A stretch of DNA of 64,000 nt from Piliocolobus tephrosceles (GCF_002776525.5 NC_045434.1:194936319-195000318); one strand, 5' to 3'; counted from the stretch's first letter, positions 12,860 through 29,519 are shown. Program-made: numbers and translations. Notes: generated by a model not told the origin, from the letters alone.

Positions 12860-13300
12860 GAGGGCCAGCACTCACCGGTACCCTGTCGCCTTTCCCAGGC
12901 AAGGCCACTGGGCGGGGCATCCGGGGCTGGCTGAGTGACGTCACAGCGGGGCGCGTCCGGAGCCGGCGCTCACTTCCTGATTGGCGAGCGCGGTGGCTAC
13001 ACCCTCTGCGGCAGCAGTCGGAGTCGAGATGGTGGCAGCCCCTGGCGCATGGGGAGGCCCGGCCTCCGCGCAGACGGCGGTGGCGTGGTGGGGCGGCCAC
13101 GCGGGCTTCAGCGCGTCGGGGTCGTCCGGCTCACGTTCATGAAACCGGCGAGGTGGAGACCGGGCCCCGAGCGGTTAGCGAGGCTCGCGCGGTTCCGGAG
13201 GGCAGTGAGACGGCGACGGGCTAGTGCGCTGCGGCGGGACCGCTCCCCGCGGCGGGCCGGGCACAGGGTGTGACCGGGCCTCCGGGCGCTCGCTGCAGCA
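12860..13300 (+). promoter_or_regulatory. Orphan CpG island with promoter motifs
   Basis: GC-rich and dense in CpG, unlike the flanking L2 and intergenic DNA. It holds a GC box GGGCGGGG (12910-12917), a perfect CRE TGACGTCA (12936-12943), an ETS-like CTTCCTG (12973-12979) and an inverted CCAAT box ATTGG (12980-12984). This clustering resembles a housekeeping or testis promoter. No gene I know starts here. A 37-codon frame opens at 13029 (GAGATGGTGG). Direction of transcription is not shown; a non-coding or bidirectional transcript is the simplest idea. Confidence 0.6.
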
Positions 13301-14030
13301 CATCTATTTCGGGGCCTCTGACCTCAGCGAGGAAAGTCCCAGAAACACAGCCCCACCCTCCTCCTCACCCTCCTTGACACGCTCGCCTCTTCCCCACCAC
13401 CCCAAACTCAGACCCAGTAGGCGCCTGCAGACCTGGTTTCTTAGCCCTAACTCTGTGTAACCCAGAACAGGAGTCCATGCCTCCTGGACGTTAGTCCGCT
13501 TATCTGTAAAATGAAGCGACACCTGCGTTAGATGATGCGAGGTAGGAAGTACCCTGCACTAGGGGTGCTGGTGCTAGCTGCTCCAGGGTTACTAGTTTCT
13601 TCCTAATCCTGCCACTGATGTGCTCTGTGTCTTAGAGCAATTTCACTTAACCTCAGGGGGCGAGGCTTCCCCCATCCTAGGATGAGTCCATTGTCTTTCT
13701 AGCTCCAGGGTCCTGGGGGCCGGGCCTTCTTGAATCATGGAGTCAGTGGCCAGCTAAGAGCAGGCACCGCCTCCTGGTGTCCAGGCTCTTGCCCTTCTGA
13801 GCCCTCACCCTCTTCTTTCCCCATGCTCCCCACCTCCCAGCTCAGGGCCTTCTAACCTGTCTCTTGACTTCTCTAAGGTTCCTCTGACAAGTGAGTTTCC
13901 TTATCCTCCCTGATGGCTCGAATGAGGTTGTGCCTAAGATGGCTGGGCTCCCCAGAGGCTCTGTGAGGTTTCAGTCTGCTGAGACCTTAAAGGGCATCCC
14001 AGGACAACCTTCCTGCATGTTCCTACCAAG
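13300..14030. other. Intergenic DNA after the CpG island
   Basis: No repeat or exon I can name, except the weak CTCF-like match at 13767-13780. Confidence 0.4.
13767..13780 (-). promoter_or_regulatory. Weak CTCF-like match
   Basis: On the minus strand ACACCAGGAGGCGG matches 12 of 14 positions of the CTCF core. Confidence 0.25.
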
Positions 14031-14039
14031 GTTGAGTCA

Positions 14040-14945
<906 letters not shown>

Positions 14946-14946
14946 G

Positions 14947-16685
<1,739 letters not shown>

Positions 16686-16689
16686 AACA

Positions 16690-16870
16690 AAGCACTTTCA
16701 GGTAGCACTGGACTTCTGTTGCCCCATTCAACCCCCATGCCAGCCCTATAAAGCAGGAGTTACTCTTCCCATTTTACAGATGCACAAACTGAGGTGCTAG
16801 TTACCTAAGATAACACAGCAAGATAGTGGCAAAGCCAGGTCTAACTTCAAAGCCTGACCTCTTTCCTCTG
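16690..16870 (-). repeat. MIR (-)
   Basis: CCCATTTTACAGATGCACAAACTGAGG followed by AACACAGCAAGATAGTGGCAAAGCC is a reverse MIR. Confidence 0.75.
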
Positions 16871-17800
16871 CCCCTCAGTTTGGTGCCTCTTGTCTACCTG
16901 CCCTACTTCCAGGCCAATTCTTTCTTAAGCCTCATGAGGTCCTGAAGTGTCCTATGGCTTTTGTTCCCCAGGCTGGGTCCTGCCCACAGTGAGGACTCAC
17001 CAGCTGTGCTTTGGCAGCAGCTAAGAGCTGGCTGAATAACAGGAGTCATCTCTTCCATCTGTACTTGGTCACTCCCTAAAACTGCAGGGTGACCCAGACC
17101 AAATTAGGCAGTGGCTAAGGAGGGATTTTGGAGAGGCCAAGCCCCTGAAACTAGGCCGGGCCACCTATTTGCTGTATCACCTTAGGTCTGTTTCTTTCAT
17201 GAAGCCTCAACTTACCATCTATAAAGGGGGCGAATTATCCTTTCTCGGGGCCTCTGTGTGCAAGGATTCAGGAAAACTGCTCTGCTCTCTGCCAGGCCAC
17301 CTCACCTTTGCACCTTCACCTTAAGGAACAGATCCCCACCCCACCCTCCGGCCAGGGTCCCATTGTTGGCAGAACTCCAGCATCAGCTGCACATAACCTG
17401 ATTGTTGATGGGGGCCATAGATCCGGGGTTGGGCAGGCATTGGGTTGGGGGCCCAGCTCCCCAGCTTCAGCCCTTCCTGGCCTTGGTTCCTGCTGGGGAA
17501 CAGGCTGTCATCTTGTCTTCTTCCTCTTCTTTCTGTGGCCTTTGCAGAGCCATTTCCCAGGGGGTTCTGTCTCTCCTGCCTCCTTCTGTCTCCTCCTCTG
17601 TCCTCCCACCCTTCTTCCTCACACAGTGTTTATCCGCGCCTACTTTGGGCCTGGCACTTGGCTCGTAGAGCTGAATAAGCTCAGGGCCTGTCCTTGCAAA
17701 GCTCACAGTTTGGTGGGGGAAAACAGACAAGGAAACCAAGTTACAATTTATTCACCCATCCCAAATCCTATTGCCCTCTCTGCCACTGCCCTCACCCCAG
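16871..17800. other. Intergenic DNA
   Basis: A 213-codon open frame begins at 17308. It runs into L2 sequence and has no motif, so I do not call it a gene. Confidence 0.45.
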
Positions 17801-18270
17801 CAGTCTGTGCTCCACGCAGTAGCCTGAGTGATCCTGTTAAAACGGAGGTCAGAACGTGTCACTCTTTTGCTCAACCCCCGCCCCCCCATGGCTCCTGGTG
17901 TCAGAGGAAAAGCCAGTGTCCTTGCTGTGACCTACAAGGCCGTGCATGATCTACCTCACTGCCTCCCACTCTCCGCTCTGATCACTCCCTTCCAGCTGCA
18001 CTGTCCGCCTTGCTGTTTTTCAGCATGCCAGGCGTGCTCCTGCCTCAGGCCTCTGCATTTGCCCTTGGTCCTGCCAGGCATGTCTTCCCCCAGGTAGCCA
18101 CATGGTCTCCCTTCCTTCACTCGGTATCTCCCCCTCATCTAGGGCCTTCCCTGGCAGCCCATCTAAATATTACCCCTTAGTTGCCTTCTGCTCTTTTACC
18201 TGCTTTGTTTGTTTTCTTAGCCACTACCAAATGATGTGTAATTATTGATTTTCTTTTCCCTACAAGAGCA
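17800..18270 (+). repeat. L2 fragment
   Basis: GATCCTGTTAAAACGGAGGTCAGA, CCTACAAGGCCGTGCATGAT and GCCTCTGCATTTGCCCTTG follow the L2 3' region. Confidence 0.75.
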
Positions 18271-18447
18271 TAAATCCCATGAGGTCTCCTGAGGTTCCCC
18301 ACCCCCAAAAACAAACAAAAAAGGACAGAAAGAGAGAGAAAGAAAAAGAATGCCAGAAAAATTCTGGAAAAAAAAAAAGAAAAGGCAACACTCACTGACT
18401 ACTGTTAGTTAACAATATTTAAAGCCTCAAAAATTAAAACAACTTGG

Positions 18448-19433
<986 letters not shown>

Positions 19434-19952
19434 TCAGGAAGCGACAAACAGACCAATGGACTATAATAGAAAGTCCAGAAATAGACCTAATTGCACGTGA
19501 GAATTTAGTGTTTGATAAAGGTGTCCTCTCAAAGTGGAAAATGGACTCTTTAATAAATGGTGTTGGGACACCTAGGTAGCCAACTAAGAAAAAAAATTTA
19601 GATCCGTGCCTCACACTGAGCTCTCAAGGGATAAAATATTTAAATTTTAGAAAGATCAAAATAAAACCATAAAGGCACTAGAGGAAAACATGAGAGAATT
19701 TATAATCTCATAGTGGAGAAAGTTTAACCATGACTCAAAAATCAAAAAGCTGTAAAAAAAAGATTGATAAAGTCAACTATATAAAAATCAAAAACTTTTG
19801 CAAGGAAAAACACTGTAAATCAACACATAAGACAAATGACAAACTGGGGGAAATATTTGCAACTCTAATCACAGACAAGGCAACATCTCACTTATTTAGA
19901 AAGAATTCCAGGAAATTGATTAAAAGGACCAACAATCATAGAAATAGAGGCC

Positions 19953-20267
19953 TAGGCTGGGTGCAGTGGCTCATGCCTGTAATCCCAGCACTTTGGAAGG
20001 CCAAGGTGGGCAGATCACCTGAGGTCAGGAGTTCAAGACCAGGCTGACCAACATGGAAAAACCCCGTCTCTACTAAAAATACAAAAAAAATTAGGTAGGC
20101 ATGGTGGCACATGCCTGTAATCCCAGCTACTCGGGAGGCTGAGGCAGGAGAATCGGTTGAACCTGGGAGGCGGAGGTTTTGGTGAGCCGAGATCATGCCG
20201 TTGTACTCCAGCATGGAGTGAAACACAAGAGTGAAACTCCATCTCAAAAAAAAAGAAAAAAGAAAAA
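19953..20267 (+). repeat. Alu (+) in L1
   Basis: AGAAATAGAGGCCTA flanks it on both sides (about 19938 and 20268). Confidence 0.93.
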
Positions 20268-20391
20268 AAGAAATAGAGGCCTAACATATGAACTGACAGT
20301 TCCCAGAAAAGTAAATATAAATGATTCTTCAACACATGAAAAGAAGCTCAAACTCAAAAGAAATGCAAACCAGAAAAACTAGACTGGGGTA

Positions 20392-20792
20392 TTGCTACAG
20401 TTTGAATGTTATGCCCCGAAAAGCAGGTGCTGGAAACTTAACCCCAATACAACAGTGTTGGGAGGTTGGGCCTAAGGGGAGGTGTTAGGTCAAGAGGGAT
20501 TCACCCTCATGAATGGATTGGTGGTGGTGTTATAGCAGGAGTGGGTTTGTTATTTTGGGAACGGGTTCATTATAAAAGGGCAAGTTCAGTTCCCTTTTCC
20601 TGTCTCTCACCCTGTCTTTGCCCTTCCACCATGGGATGACACAGCAAGAGGGCCCACGCCAGATGTGGGCCCCATGATCTTGGAATTCCCAGCCTCCAAA
20701 ACTGTGAGCCAATGCATTTCTGTTTATGATTAATTATCCATTCTGTGGGATTTTATTATAGCAGCCCAAAATGGACTAAGATACCATGTCTT
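20392..20792 (+). mobile_element. Solo LTR, MaLR (MST-like)
   Basis: CAGTTTGAATGT, CCTCATGAATGGATTGGTG, TTATAAAAGGGC, CCAGCCTCCAAAACTGTGAG and GGACTAAGATA occur in the order of MST/THE-type ERVL-MaLR LTRs. No internal retroviral sequence adjoins it. Confidence 0.78.
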
Positions 20793-21088
20793 ATCAGTTT
20801 GGCCAAAAAAAACCCAAAAGCTGAATAACATATTCTGTGAGTATTTCTATGAGGAAATAGTACTATTCTCACACATGTTCTCACACGTGACTGTCACGTG
20901 TGTGAATATAAATTGGTAAAAGGGCATTTTGGAAACATCTATCAAAATGCATTCAGATAACCTACTTCTGGGAATTTATGCTTCGGATAGACTTGCATGA
21001 GTAATAAATGATACATGTATAAAGTTATTCTCTGCAGTAGTGTTTCCAACAGCCAAAGACTGGAAACAACTCAACTATCAATTAGTAA

Positions 21089-21474
<386 letters not shown>

Positions 21475-21501
21475 CGGGAAAGTTTTATAAAGGATACTAA
21501 G

Positions 21502-22110
<609 letters not shown>

Positions 22111-22690
22111 GTATTACTCTCCTGCTCAGAAACCTTCCAGTGGTTTCCCATCACATTGATAATAAAACCACATATCCTTCCTGTAGTGGACAAGGCCCAC
22201 CAGTGTGAGCACATCCGTCTAGAACAGCTCTCAGTTCATTGCCCCTCGCTCACTGTCTTCCTGCCGCACCGGCCCCCAGGCAGACTCTCGCCTCGGGGCC
22301 TTTGCACTCACGGTTCCCTCACTTTATGCAGGTCACTGCTAAATGTCACCTCTGCAGAGAGGCCTTCTTTCACCTGAAAAAAAAAAAAAAATTCCTTTAC
22401 GCAGGCCTGACCCCTGATTGCCAAGAGGTTCTAGCCCCTTCCTTGCTTTGCTTCTCTTCAAAACAAGTCTCACCCCTGACGTCACACATCTGTTGATTGT
22501 CTCCTCCACTTCTAAGTTCCAAGAGGGGAGGGGACTGGAGCTGCCTGGTTCACAGCTCTCTCCTCAGGCCCTAGCACAGGGCCTGGCACATTCGGTAAAT
22601 ATTTGTCGAATGAATGGATGAAATGTGACACCAGATGTAAAGTGCTTAGCATGGTCCTGGCTCACAGCAGGGGTTTGATAAATGTGACTT
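22111..22690 (+). repeat. L2 fragment
   Basis: CTCAGAAACCTTCCAGTGG, GGGCCTTTGCACTCACGG, GCTAAATGTCACCTCTGCAGAGAGGCC and CCTGGCACATTCGGTAAATATTTG follow L2 to its 3' end. Confidence 0.8.
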
Positions 22691-23220
22691 CCTTCTTCTT
22701 CCCTGGGACACCTTCACACTCCGCTCACCCCTGGCCCTCCAGGAATACCTCCCATGTGACCGCATGGGCTCCTTGTCTCAGGGTACCCTCCCTCTCTCCT
22801 TTCCACGTGGCCTTTTCATTTGGCTGTTGATCGAGGGATATGACATGTCTCCTCCGTTAGACAATGGTTCCCCTGTACAGAAACAGTGGGAACTGTGATT
22901 CCTCCTCACTCAGCCTTCCTCCTTTTCCAAAGCTCACCCTGTGAAGCTGCCTACAGGGCCCACATGTATCATCTTCTGACTCTGATAAGGAATTCCCCCT
23001 CTGGGCGACAGAGAAGTATCAGTTCCTTCTGCAGTCTAACCGAAATCATTCCTGCTGCAGTAAAGAATGAGTTTCTTTTGTTTCCCTAGGGCTTCTGAGA
23101 AGGCAGCTGGGCTAATTTTTTCCTGTTATCTTTTGGTAGTTGTTAAGGGTTTGGGAGTGAACCCTCCCCATGGAGTCTGCAGTCTCAATTCTCAGGCAGA
23201 GCAACTCTTGTCAGCTGCTT
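22691..23220. other. Intergenic unique DNA
   Basis: Nothing recognised. Confidence 0.4.
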
Positions 23221-23237
23221 GGCAGGAAAAGTTTCTC

Positions 23238-23292
23238 TTTATTCATCTTAGAGGATTTCAGCACACCCTGTAGGGCGGCCAGCTCCCCAGGA
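23238..23292 (-). CDS. Candidate exon D (last) of unrecognised minus-strand gene
   Basis: On the minus strand an acceptor GGGCCACAG precedes 23292. In phase 1 after exon C it reads V-L-G-S-W-P-P-Y-R-V-C and stops (TGA, 23258-23260). AATAAA follows at 23238-23243, which fits a short last exon. Another frame across the same bases is also open for about 48 codons but would need a purine-rich, poor acceptor. This is the weakest of the four segments. Confidence 0.3.
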
Positions 23293-23449
23293 CTGTGGCC
23301 CATCAGGTGGTTGGGAGCCAGGGACAAGACGGTGGGCATGGTTGTGGGCATGATTGAACCCGGATGAGAGGTGAGGTTGGCACCTTAACCTTGACCACCT
23401 TACTCCCACCTCTCCCTTCTTAATTTCTCCATCCATTTAGTCAGTCAGT

Positions 23450-23625
23450 TCAGAATAAGAATCAGAAACACCAACTATGTGCTAGGCACCCAGCTCTAAC
23501 CTTCTCTAAATCTTGCTTTCTCTGTCTATAAAATGGGGGTAATAGTACTTACATGGTCATTGTGAAGATTAAATGAGCTCATGTATAGCATATCCTTGGC
23601 TCATAAATATTCAATAAACATGTTA
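23450..23625 (+). repeat. MIR (+)
   Basis: TGTGCTAGGCACCCAG, CTATAAAATGGGGGTAATAG and GAAGATTAAATGAGCTC follow MIR. Confidence 0.7.
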
Positions 23626-23730
23626 TTTTTCAATTCAATCAGCAAATACTGAGAGATGCCATCTCTGGGCCAGGCCCTCAAGGATCCAGTGGGAAAGGCA
23701 GATCTGGAAATATATATTTATGTATAAAGT

Positions 23731-23996
23731 GCAGGCCAAGTTCACACCTGTAATCCTAATACATTGAGAGGTCAAGGTGGGAGGATTGCTTGAAGCCAGG
23801 AGTTCAAAGTCAGCCTGGGCAGCATAGCAAGACCCTGTCTGTACAAAAAAATGAAAAATTAGCCACATGTGGTGGTGCATACCTGTAGTCCTAGCTACTC
23901 AGGAGACTGAGGCAGGAAGATCATTTAAACTCCGAGATTTGAGGCTGCAGTGAGCTAGGATCATGCCATTGCACTCCAGCTTGGGCAATAGAGTAT
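23731..23996 (+). repeat. Old Alu (+)
   Basis: Diverged AluJ-like element that lacks a clear A-tail. Confidence 0.8.
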
Positions 23997-24169
23997 TTGG
24001 GGGAGAGGGTGGGGCTGGGAGCCCACCTGCCTGCTGCTCGGCTGGGTGATCTTAGAGAAGGCACACCCTCTTTAGTCCTGCCAGGGAGAATGCAGGAGTT
24101 GAGATGGGGACTCATGCCTAAAAATAAGGCAGGGCAGGACTAAGGACTTGGAGCTGAGCCAGCTAGCCT

Positions 24170-24310
24170 GCTTTCCAATCTTGCCTCTGCTGAATTCTCC
24201 CAGTATGACCTTGGGCACGCCTCCTGCCACTCTGAAACTCAGTTTCCTCCTCTGAATAGTGGGGATGGGGATAATCTCATCAGGTGGCAGGGTGGCCGTG
24301 AGGATGCAGA
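24170..24310 (+). repeat. MIR-like fragment
   Basis: GACCTTGGGCACGCCTCCTGCC and CTCAGTTTCCTCCTCTGAATAG fit MIR. Confidence 0.55.
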
Positions 24311-24370
24311 AGAGGGCAGATGGCAAAGTCAAAGGTGCTATGCCCTGTGTGGGAGCCAGCCCTGGCCCAC

Positions 24371-24511
24371 CTGAGGATGAGGAGGAAGTTCTCCTGTGCA
24401 GCTCCAGGTACTCCTTGCTGCTATAGCTCTTCCCATGCCAGTGGCGGGAGTGCTCCAAGAGGCTGAGGGTCCGGTCCTTGCCGTTTTCCATGAAGTCTGG
24501 CCTGGGGTTCC
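24371..24511 (-). CDS. Candidate exon C of unrecognised minus-strand gene
   Basis: The minus strand has an acceptor CTGTGTGCCAG before 24511 and a donor GTGGGC after 24371. The 141 bases are open in phase 1 in and phase 1 out. The peptide includes NPRPDFMENGKDRTLSLLEH and SYSSKEYLELHRRTSSSSS. Its mixed, charged composition looks like real protein rather than repeat or GC-skewed shadow. Exon B upstream ends in the same phase. I recognise no family. The peptide reaches translation only if the TAG in exon B is bypassed or absent. Confidence 0.45.
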
Positions 24512-24727
24512 CTGGCACACAGTGGTGTACCTAGGCTGAAGAGTTTCAGTTTCATGCAGAGCACATCTTGGGGTGGGGTCACAGGGGCACCCAGCATATT
24601 ACATCTGCTCCCACGCTGAACCAGAGGGGCTAAATGCCTGGTACAGGGCCTTAGCCTGCTCATTGAGTCACTCTATTCTTGGACCTCTCTGGACTTCAGT
24701 TTCCCCATTTGTAGAATAGGGACAATG

Positions 24728-25028
24728 GGCCGGGTGCAGTGGCTCACACCTGTAATCCCAGCACTTTGGGAGACTGAGGCAGGCAGATCACTTGAGGTCA
24801 GGAGCTTGAAACCAGCCTGGCCAACATGGTGAAACTCCATGTCTACTAAAAATACAAAAATTAACCGGGCATGGTGGCCGGTGCCTGTAATCCCAGCTGC
24901 TCAGGAGGCTGAGGCAGGAGAATCACTTGAATCCTGGAGGTGGAGGTTGCAGTGAGCCGAGATCGCGCCCGCCACTCTACTCCAGCCTGGGAGACAGAAT
25001 GAGACTCTGTCTAAAAAACAAAAAAAAA
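24728..25028 (+). repeat. Alu (+)
   Basis: Full-length Alu. Confidence 0.92.
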
Positions 25029-25408
<380 letters not shown>

Positions 25409-25649
25409 GAAATTGACCCTACGGGAGAGTCTTTGAAAATTAACCTGTCTCAGGTGCTAGAGACTATCTTTCTCTAGCTTGTGGTCCGCTCCATCCTGCA
25501 CTCCTCCTTCTCCCAGCCCTGGTGATGTTAAGCAAAGTGGTCTCTCCTTCAGACCTGGGGTTCTTGAAAACAGAGTTGTATATCTTTCCTCAAACGGGGG
25601 CAGGGCTATGTCTCTTCCCTGAGAGCTCCAAAGTTAGTACCAATTCTAA

Positions 25650-25830
25650 CAGTGACGGTGCACTTACATGTCAGGCACTTCACATGGGTCATCCCAATTC
25701 ATCACATCACATGGATTTTTACTAATATACCCATATTACAGATGAGGAGACTGAGGCTTAAAGAGTTTATGCAACTTGTTCAAGGTCATCCAGACAGTAG
25801 ATGGAGGAGTCAGGATTTGTCCAGAGGCCC
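25650..25830 (-). repeat. MIR (-)
   Basis: CATATTACAGATGAGGAGACTGAGGC, GCAACTTGTTCAAGGTCA and GTCAGGATTTG fit a reverse MIR. Confidence 0.75.
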
Positions 25831-25869
25831 ATTTCAGGATTATGGAGAGGAGGCAATGTTAGTCAATTC

Positions 25870-26370
<501 letters not shown>

Positions 26371-26783
26371 TTCTTATCCCTTTCTTCTTTTGCTCCTCTG
26401 GTAGGAACTCTAGGCCTGAGCATATGCCAAGCTAAACTGGCCTCCTGACTCAGAGGGACAATTTTGTGTTCCCTCCTCTCATACTGATAAGGTTTAGGGG
26501 ACCACTGAGAGCCCCCACTCCCAGAGTGTCTTGACTCTCAGGGAACCTGGGTCAGGTGGCGGGTGAAGGGACAGTCTCCAAGCTGATGGGGATACAACCC
26601 AGTCGGGGGGGTGGTCCTGGCCCCACACCTGACACTGACTGAGGAACCACAGCATTGTGCCATCTCATTGCGCAGCTGGGGCGTAGCTGGGGTGTGTGGA
26701 CACAGGAGCACAGAGTTGGCGCTCTGGAAGGGAGCGTGTCAGGGGTTCTAGCCTATGTCAGCCTAGCCTCTGGGGTCACTCAC

Positions 26784-26916
26784 TCTAGGGAAGGTGGAAT
26801 GTGTTGCGGTGTGAACAGCAGCTGGTAAAGTTGGCATAGTTCCACTCGTGCTTGTCAAAGCCAGAGCCCGGTAAGTAGCGAAAGCAATGCCTGGTGTAAT
26901 GGACAGGAATTGTCCC
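26784..26916 (-). CDS. Candidate exon B of unrecognised minus-strand gene
   Basis: The minus strand has an acceptor ATCAACCCCCCAG before 26916 and a strong donor GTGAGT after 26784. It is open in phase 0 for 43 residues, including HYTRHCFRYLPGSGFDKHEW and NYANFTSCCSHRNTFHLP. The composition is unlike repeat or shadow sequence. The 44th codon is TAG (26785-26787) and one more base precedes the donor. So translation would end here, or the gene has decayed by a single change at this codon. Exon A ends in phase 0 and exon C begins in phase 1, both in agreement. I recognise no family. Confidence 0.5.
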
Positions 26917-27000
26917 CTGGGGGGTTGATGTCACCTAGAACTGGCACTAACCTCTTCCCTCCACCACCCACTGACACCCTTTCTAGTGTCAAGCACTCCT

Positions 27001-27590
27001 GGTCCCCAAGGTCCTCAGATCTCACAAGTTATGGGAGATCCAGGAGCCACTGAGGCAGAGCCCAACAGAGCGCCCATACTCAGGAAATAAGCAAGCCTCC
27101 CATCAAAGCAGGAGAGATGGAAGTGGACTGCAAAGACATCCCTGGAAGCAGAAGGTTCTGTGCCCAGGAATGCTCCCTACTTCATCTGGGAGTCCCACTC
27201 TTGGGAGAGAGCTGCTGGGGAAGGGAAGGGAGTCCTGCCCGCAGGCAGAAGGATGGCCAGATTGAACTGGTCCTTACCTGGAAGCCTCAGAGCTCAAGCA
27301 GGATGCTCTGCATTGGGTGTCCTGGGACTGGCTGCTCCTTAGTGCCACTGACTTGGAAATAAACAGCAGACATTGGCCCCCAAGGCTATGATCCCTGGTG
27401 TCACTGTTTGGCACATGCAGAAGGACTGCTGTGGCGGAGCTGGAGGGCTGAGTCCTGACCTGCCCTGGTGGACAGGAGAAAGTAGAAGACGGGACTCCCA
27501 GGGACCCCCAGGATCCTTGACCCGCAGACTCGGGGCTGAAGGGGGCTCCCTGGACAGCCTCCAAGGGTATACACTATTCTCACTCACCTC
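27001..27590. other. Non-repeat DNA within the candidate gene's intron
   Basis: On the minus strand a strong donor (CTTCCAG then GTAAGG) occurs at about 27280, with no convincing coding frame before it. It could end an alternative or untranslated exon. Confidence 0.3.
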
Positions 27591-27591
27591 T

Positions 27592-27937
27592 GAAATATAC
27601 CAGCCTACCCTGGAAGACTCCAGCATCTCACTGAAATACTCTAGGTCCCCTCCCACTTCCCATAATATGCCAGTACCTTCTTAAATAACCCAGCCCTTTG
27701 TGAAACTCTTTAGCCCCGACTGCGCAATACTCCGATCATCTCGGAAATTCTCCAGCCCCTATGGCAAACCTCCACTCCACTCTTAAAGTCCAATCTCAAC
27801 TTGAAAATTTTGCTCCAACTTTAAATATTCCAATCCCCTTGAAATACACCAGCACCCATTTGAATACTCTGCACTCCACTTTAATACCCCAGCCCTCACT
27901 CCCACCCTCAGTGAAAATCGCCACTTCCATCACCTCC
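27592..27937. repeat. Degenerate 20-base-period minisatellite
   Basis: About 16 units of 18-30 bases follow the pattern GAAATACTCCAGCCCCACTT. Unit starts can be set at 27592, 27613, 27633, 27662, 27683, 27702, 27724, 27744, 27764, 27785, 27803, 27823, 27841, 27862, 27883 and 27913. Units differ widely, which points to great age. Confidence 0.75.
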
Positions 27938-28215
27938 AGCACCTCTATAATGCTCTCTCCTGCCCTGAGGGAAAGATGGACTCCACGGCCTCCCCGGAGT
28001 ACACTACCGGTGGTCCTCATTCTGGTCCCTGCTTGTTCTCATGTCCTCCTAGGCCTCAGATGGCTCCTGGACATTAGTGTAGGGAAGTGTAAGCACTCCT
28101 AGTGCGAAGAGGCTGTGTGATGACCCCACTGGCTTCCTCACTGCACTGCAGGCAGGTAGAGTCCACCCACTCTAGAAACCCTCCTCCCCCCCCCCAGAAT
28201 AAGAGCCTCACTGAC

Positions 28216-28416
28216 CATAAATATGGCAGCAGTCACCAAAAGTTGGAGGCACCCAGGCCCTGGGGGATGGCACACTCCTGACCAGACAGGTTGATGTGTG
28301 AGCCCCCTGGGGTGGGTCAGCCCTGAGAGGTAGTCCCACAGGCTCAGCCACTGTACTTGACCCAGGTTCTCCATCATGCTGCACGGAGACACCTGTCCTG
28401 TGGCTCCATGGGTCTG
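28216..28416 (-). CDS. Candidate exon A (start codon) of unrecognised minus-strand gene
   Basis: On the minus strand a good acceptor TTGCCCTTTTACCAG precedes 28416. Two adjacent ATGs follow at 28377 and 28374. The second has A at -3 and G at +4. The 54-codon frame MMENLGQVQWLSLWDYLSGL onward ends AAIFM in phase 0, before the weak donor GTCAGT at 28215. Exon B takes over in phase 0. The frame includes a modest hydrophobic stretch near its end. I know no homologue. Confidence 0.4.
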
Positions 28417-28525
28417 CTGGTAAAAGGGCAACTAGGCCAAGGCCAGGTTGCCTCCAGCCAAGGAGCACAGGCTCTGGGTTATCAGGGAGTAGAGTGGGTC
28501 CCCGGGGACAGGCTAGTTGGCCTAC

Positions 28526-28620
28526 CTGCCCTGCTTTGTGTTTAGTAAAGCACCACCATGTGGAATACTCCCTTATGTGAGAGTGAGCATAGGCAGAGCC
28601 TAGCAATCTGTCTGTAAAGT
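28526..28620 (-). other. Possible 5' UTR exon of the minus-strand candidate gene
   Basis: The donor GGGCAG then GTAGGC ends at 28526. The intron to exon A would be about 110 bases. The 5' boundary is not visible. Confidence 0.25.
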
Positions 28621-28669
28621 GGCTGCATGGATGGAGGACATTATTATGGGTTCTACAACTGAAGAGAAT

Positions 28670-28870
28670 TGGGGTCCCAGCTCAACTCTGCTGTGTTACC
28701 TTAGGTAAGTCACTTTCCCTCTCTGAGCTGCAGTGGCTTCACCTTTGAAGCAGAGATAATAACTGTACCCTTGTCTTGCCCCTTACTAGTTTGCTTCAAG
28801 GCTCAAGTAAGATATTGGTTATAGAATTAATCTGTCATTCAACAAATATGTATTGAGCACTTACTATGTG
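28670..28870 (+). repeat. MIR/L2 (+)
   Basis: TGTTACCTTAGGTAAGTCAC, CTCTCTGAGCTGCAGTGGC and TATTGAGCACTTACTATGTGCCAGGC fit MIR and L2. Confidence 0.65.
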
Positions 28871-28965
28871 CCAGGCCTACTTTAGATCTAGACATAGGGT
28901 ATTTAGTATTTCTCTCTGCATAAAGCAGCTTGTGATGATGAAGAGACTAGAATCTGGAGTGGTAA

Positions 28966-29352
<387 letters not shown>

Positions 29353-29359
29353 ATGCAAG

Positions 29360-29515
29360 ATACTTCCGAAGCCATCATTTCCTTTACTCCTCATCCTGAT
29401 AATCAGATATTACTGTTCTAGTTTTATTGGTGTGGACACTAAAGCCCAGAGTTGTTAAGACATTTGCCTAAGATCACACAGCCAGTAACTTGTGGGTCCT
29501 AAATTTGAGCCATGC
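29360..29515 (-). repeat. MIR (-)
   Basis: CACTAAAGCCCAGAG and GCCTAAGATCACACAGCCAGTAAC fit a reverse MIR. It continues the sequence cut by the AluY. Confidence 0.6.
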
Positions 29516-29519
29516 TGCC

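Noticed and set aside
17308..17949. 213-codon plus-strand open frame
   Set aside because: It runs into an L2 fragment, has no motif, and has two overlapping frames of similar size.
23238..23385. Alternative reading of exon D starting near 23385 (PTVLSLAPNHLMGHSPGELA)
   Set aside because: The frame is open for about 55 codons, but its only acceptor (GGTTAAG) has no pyrimidine tract. I kept the shorter reading, without excluding this one.
28208..28445. Second open minus-strand frame through exon A (ending PTFGDCCHIYG)
   Set aside because: It ends in phase 1 at the donor, whereas exon B needs phase 0, so it cannot continue into exon B.
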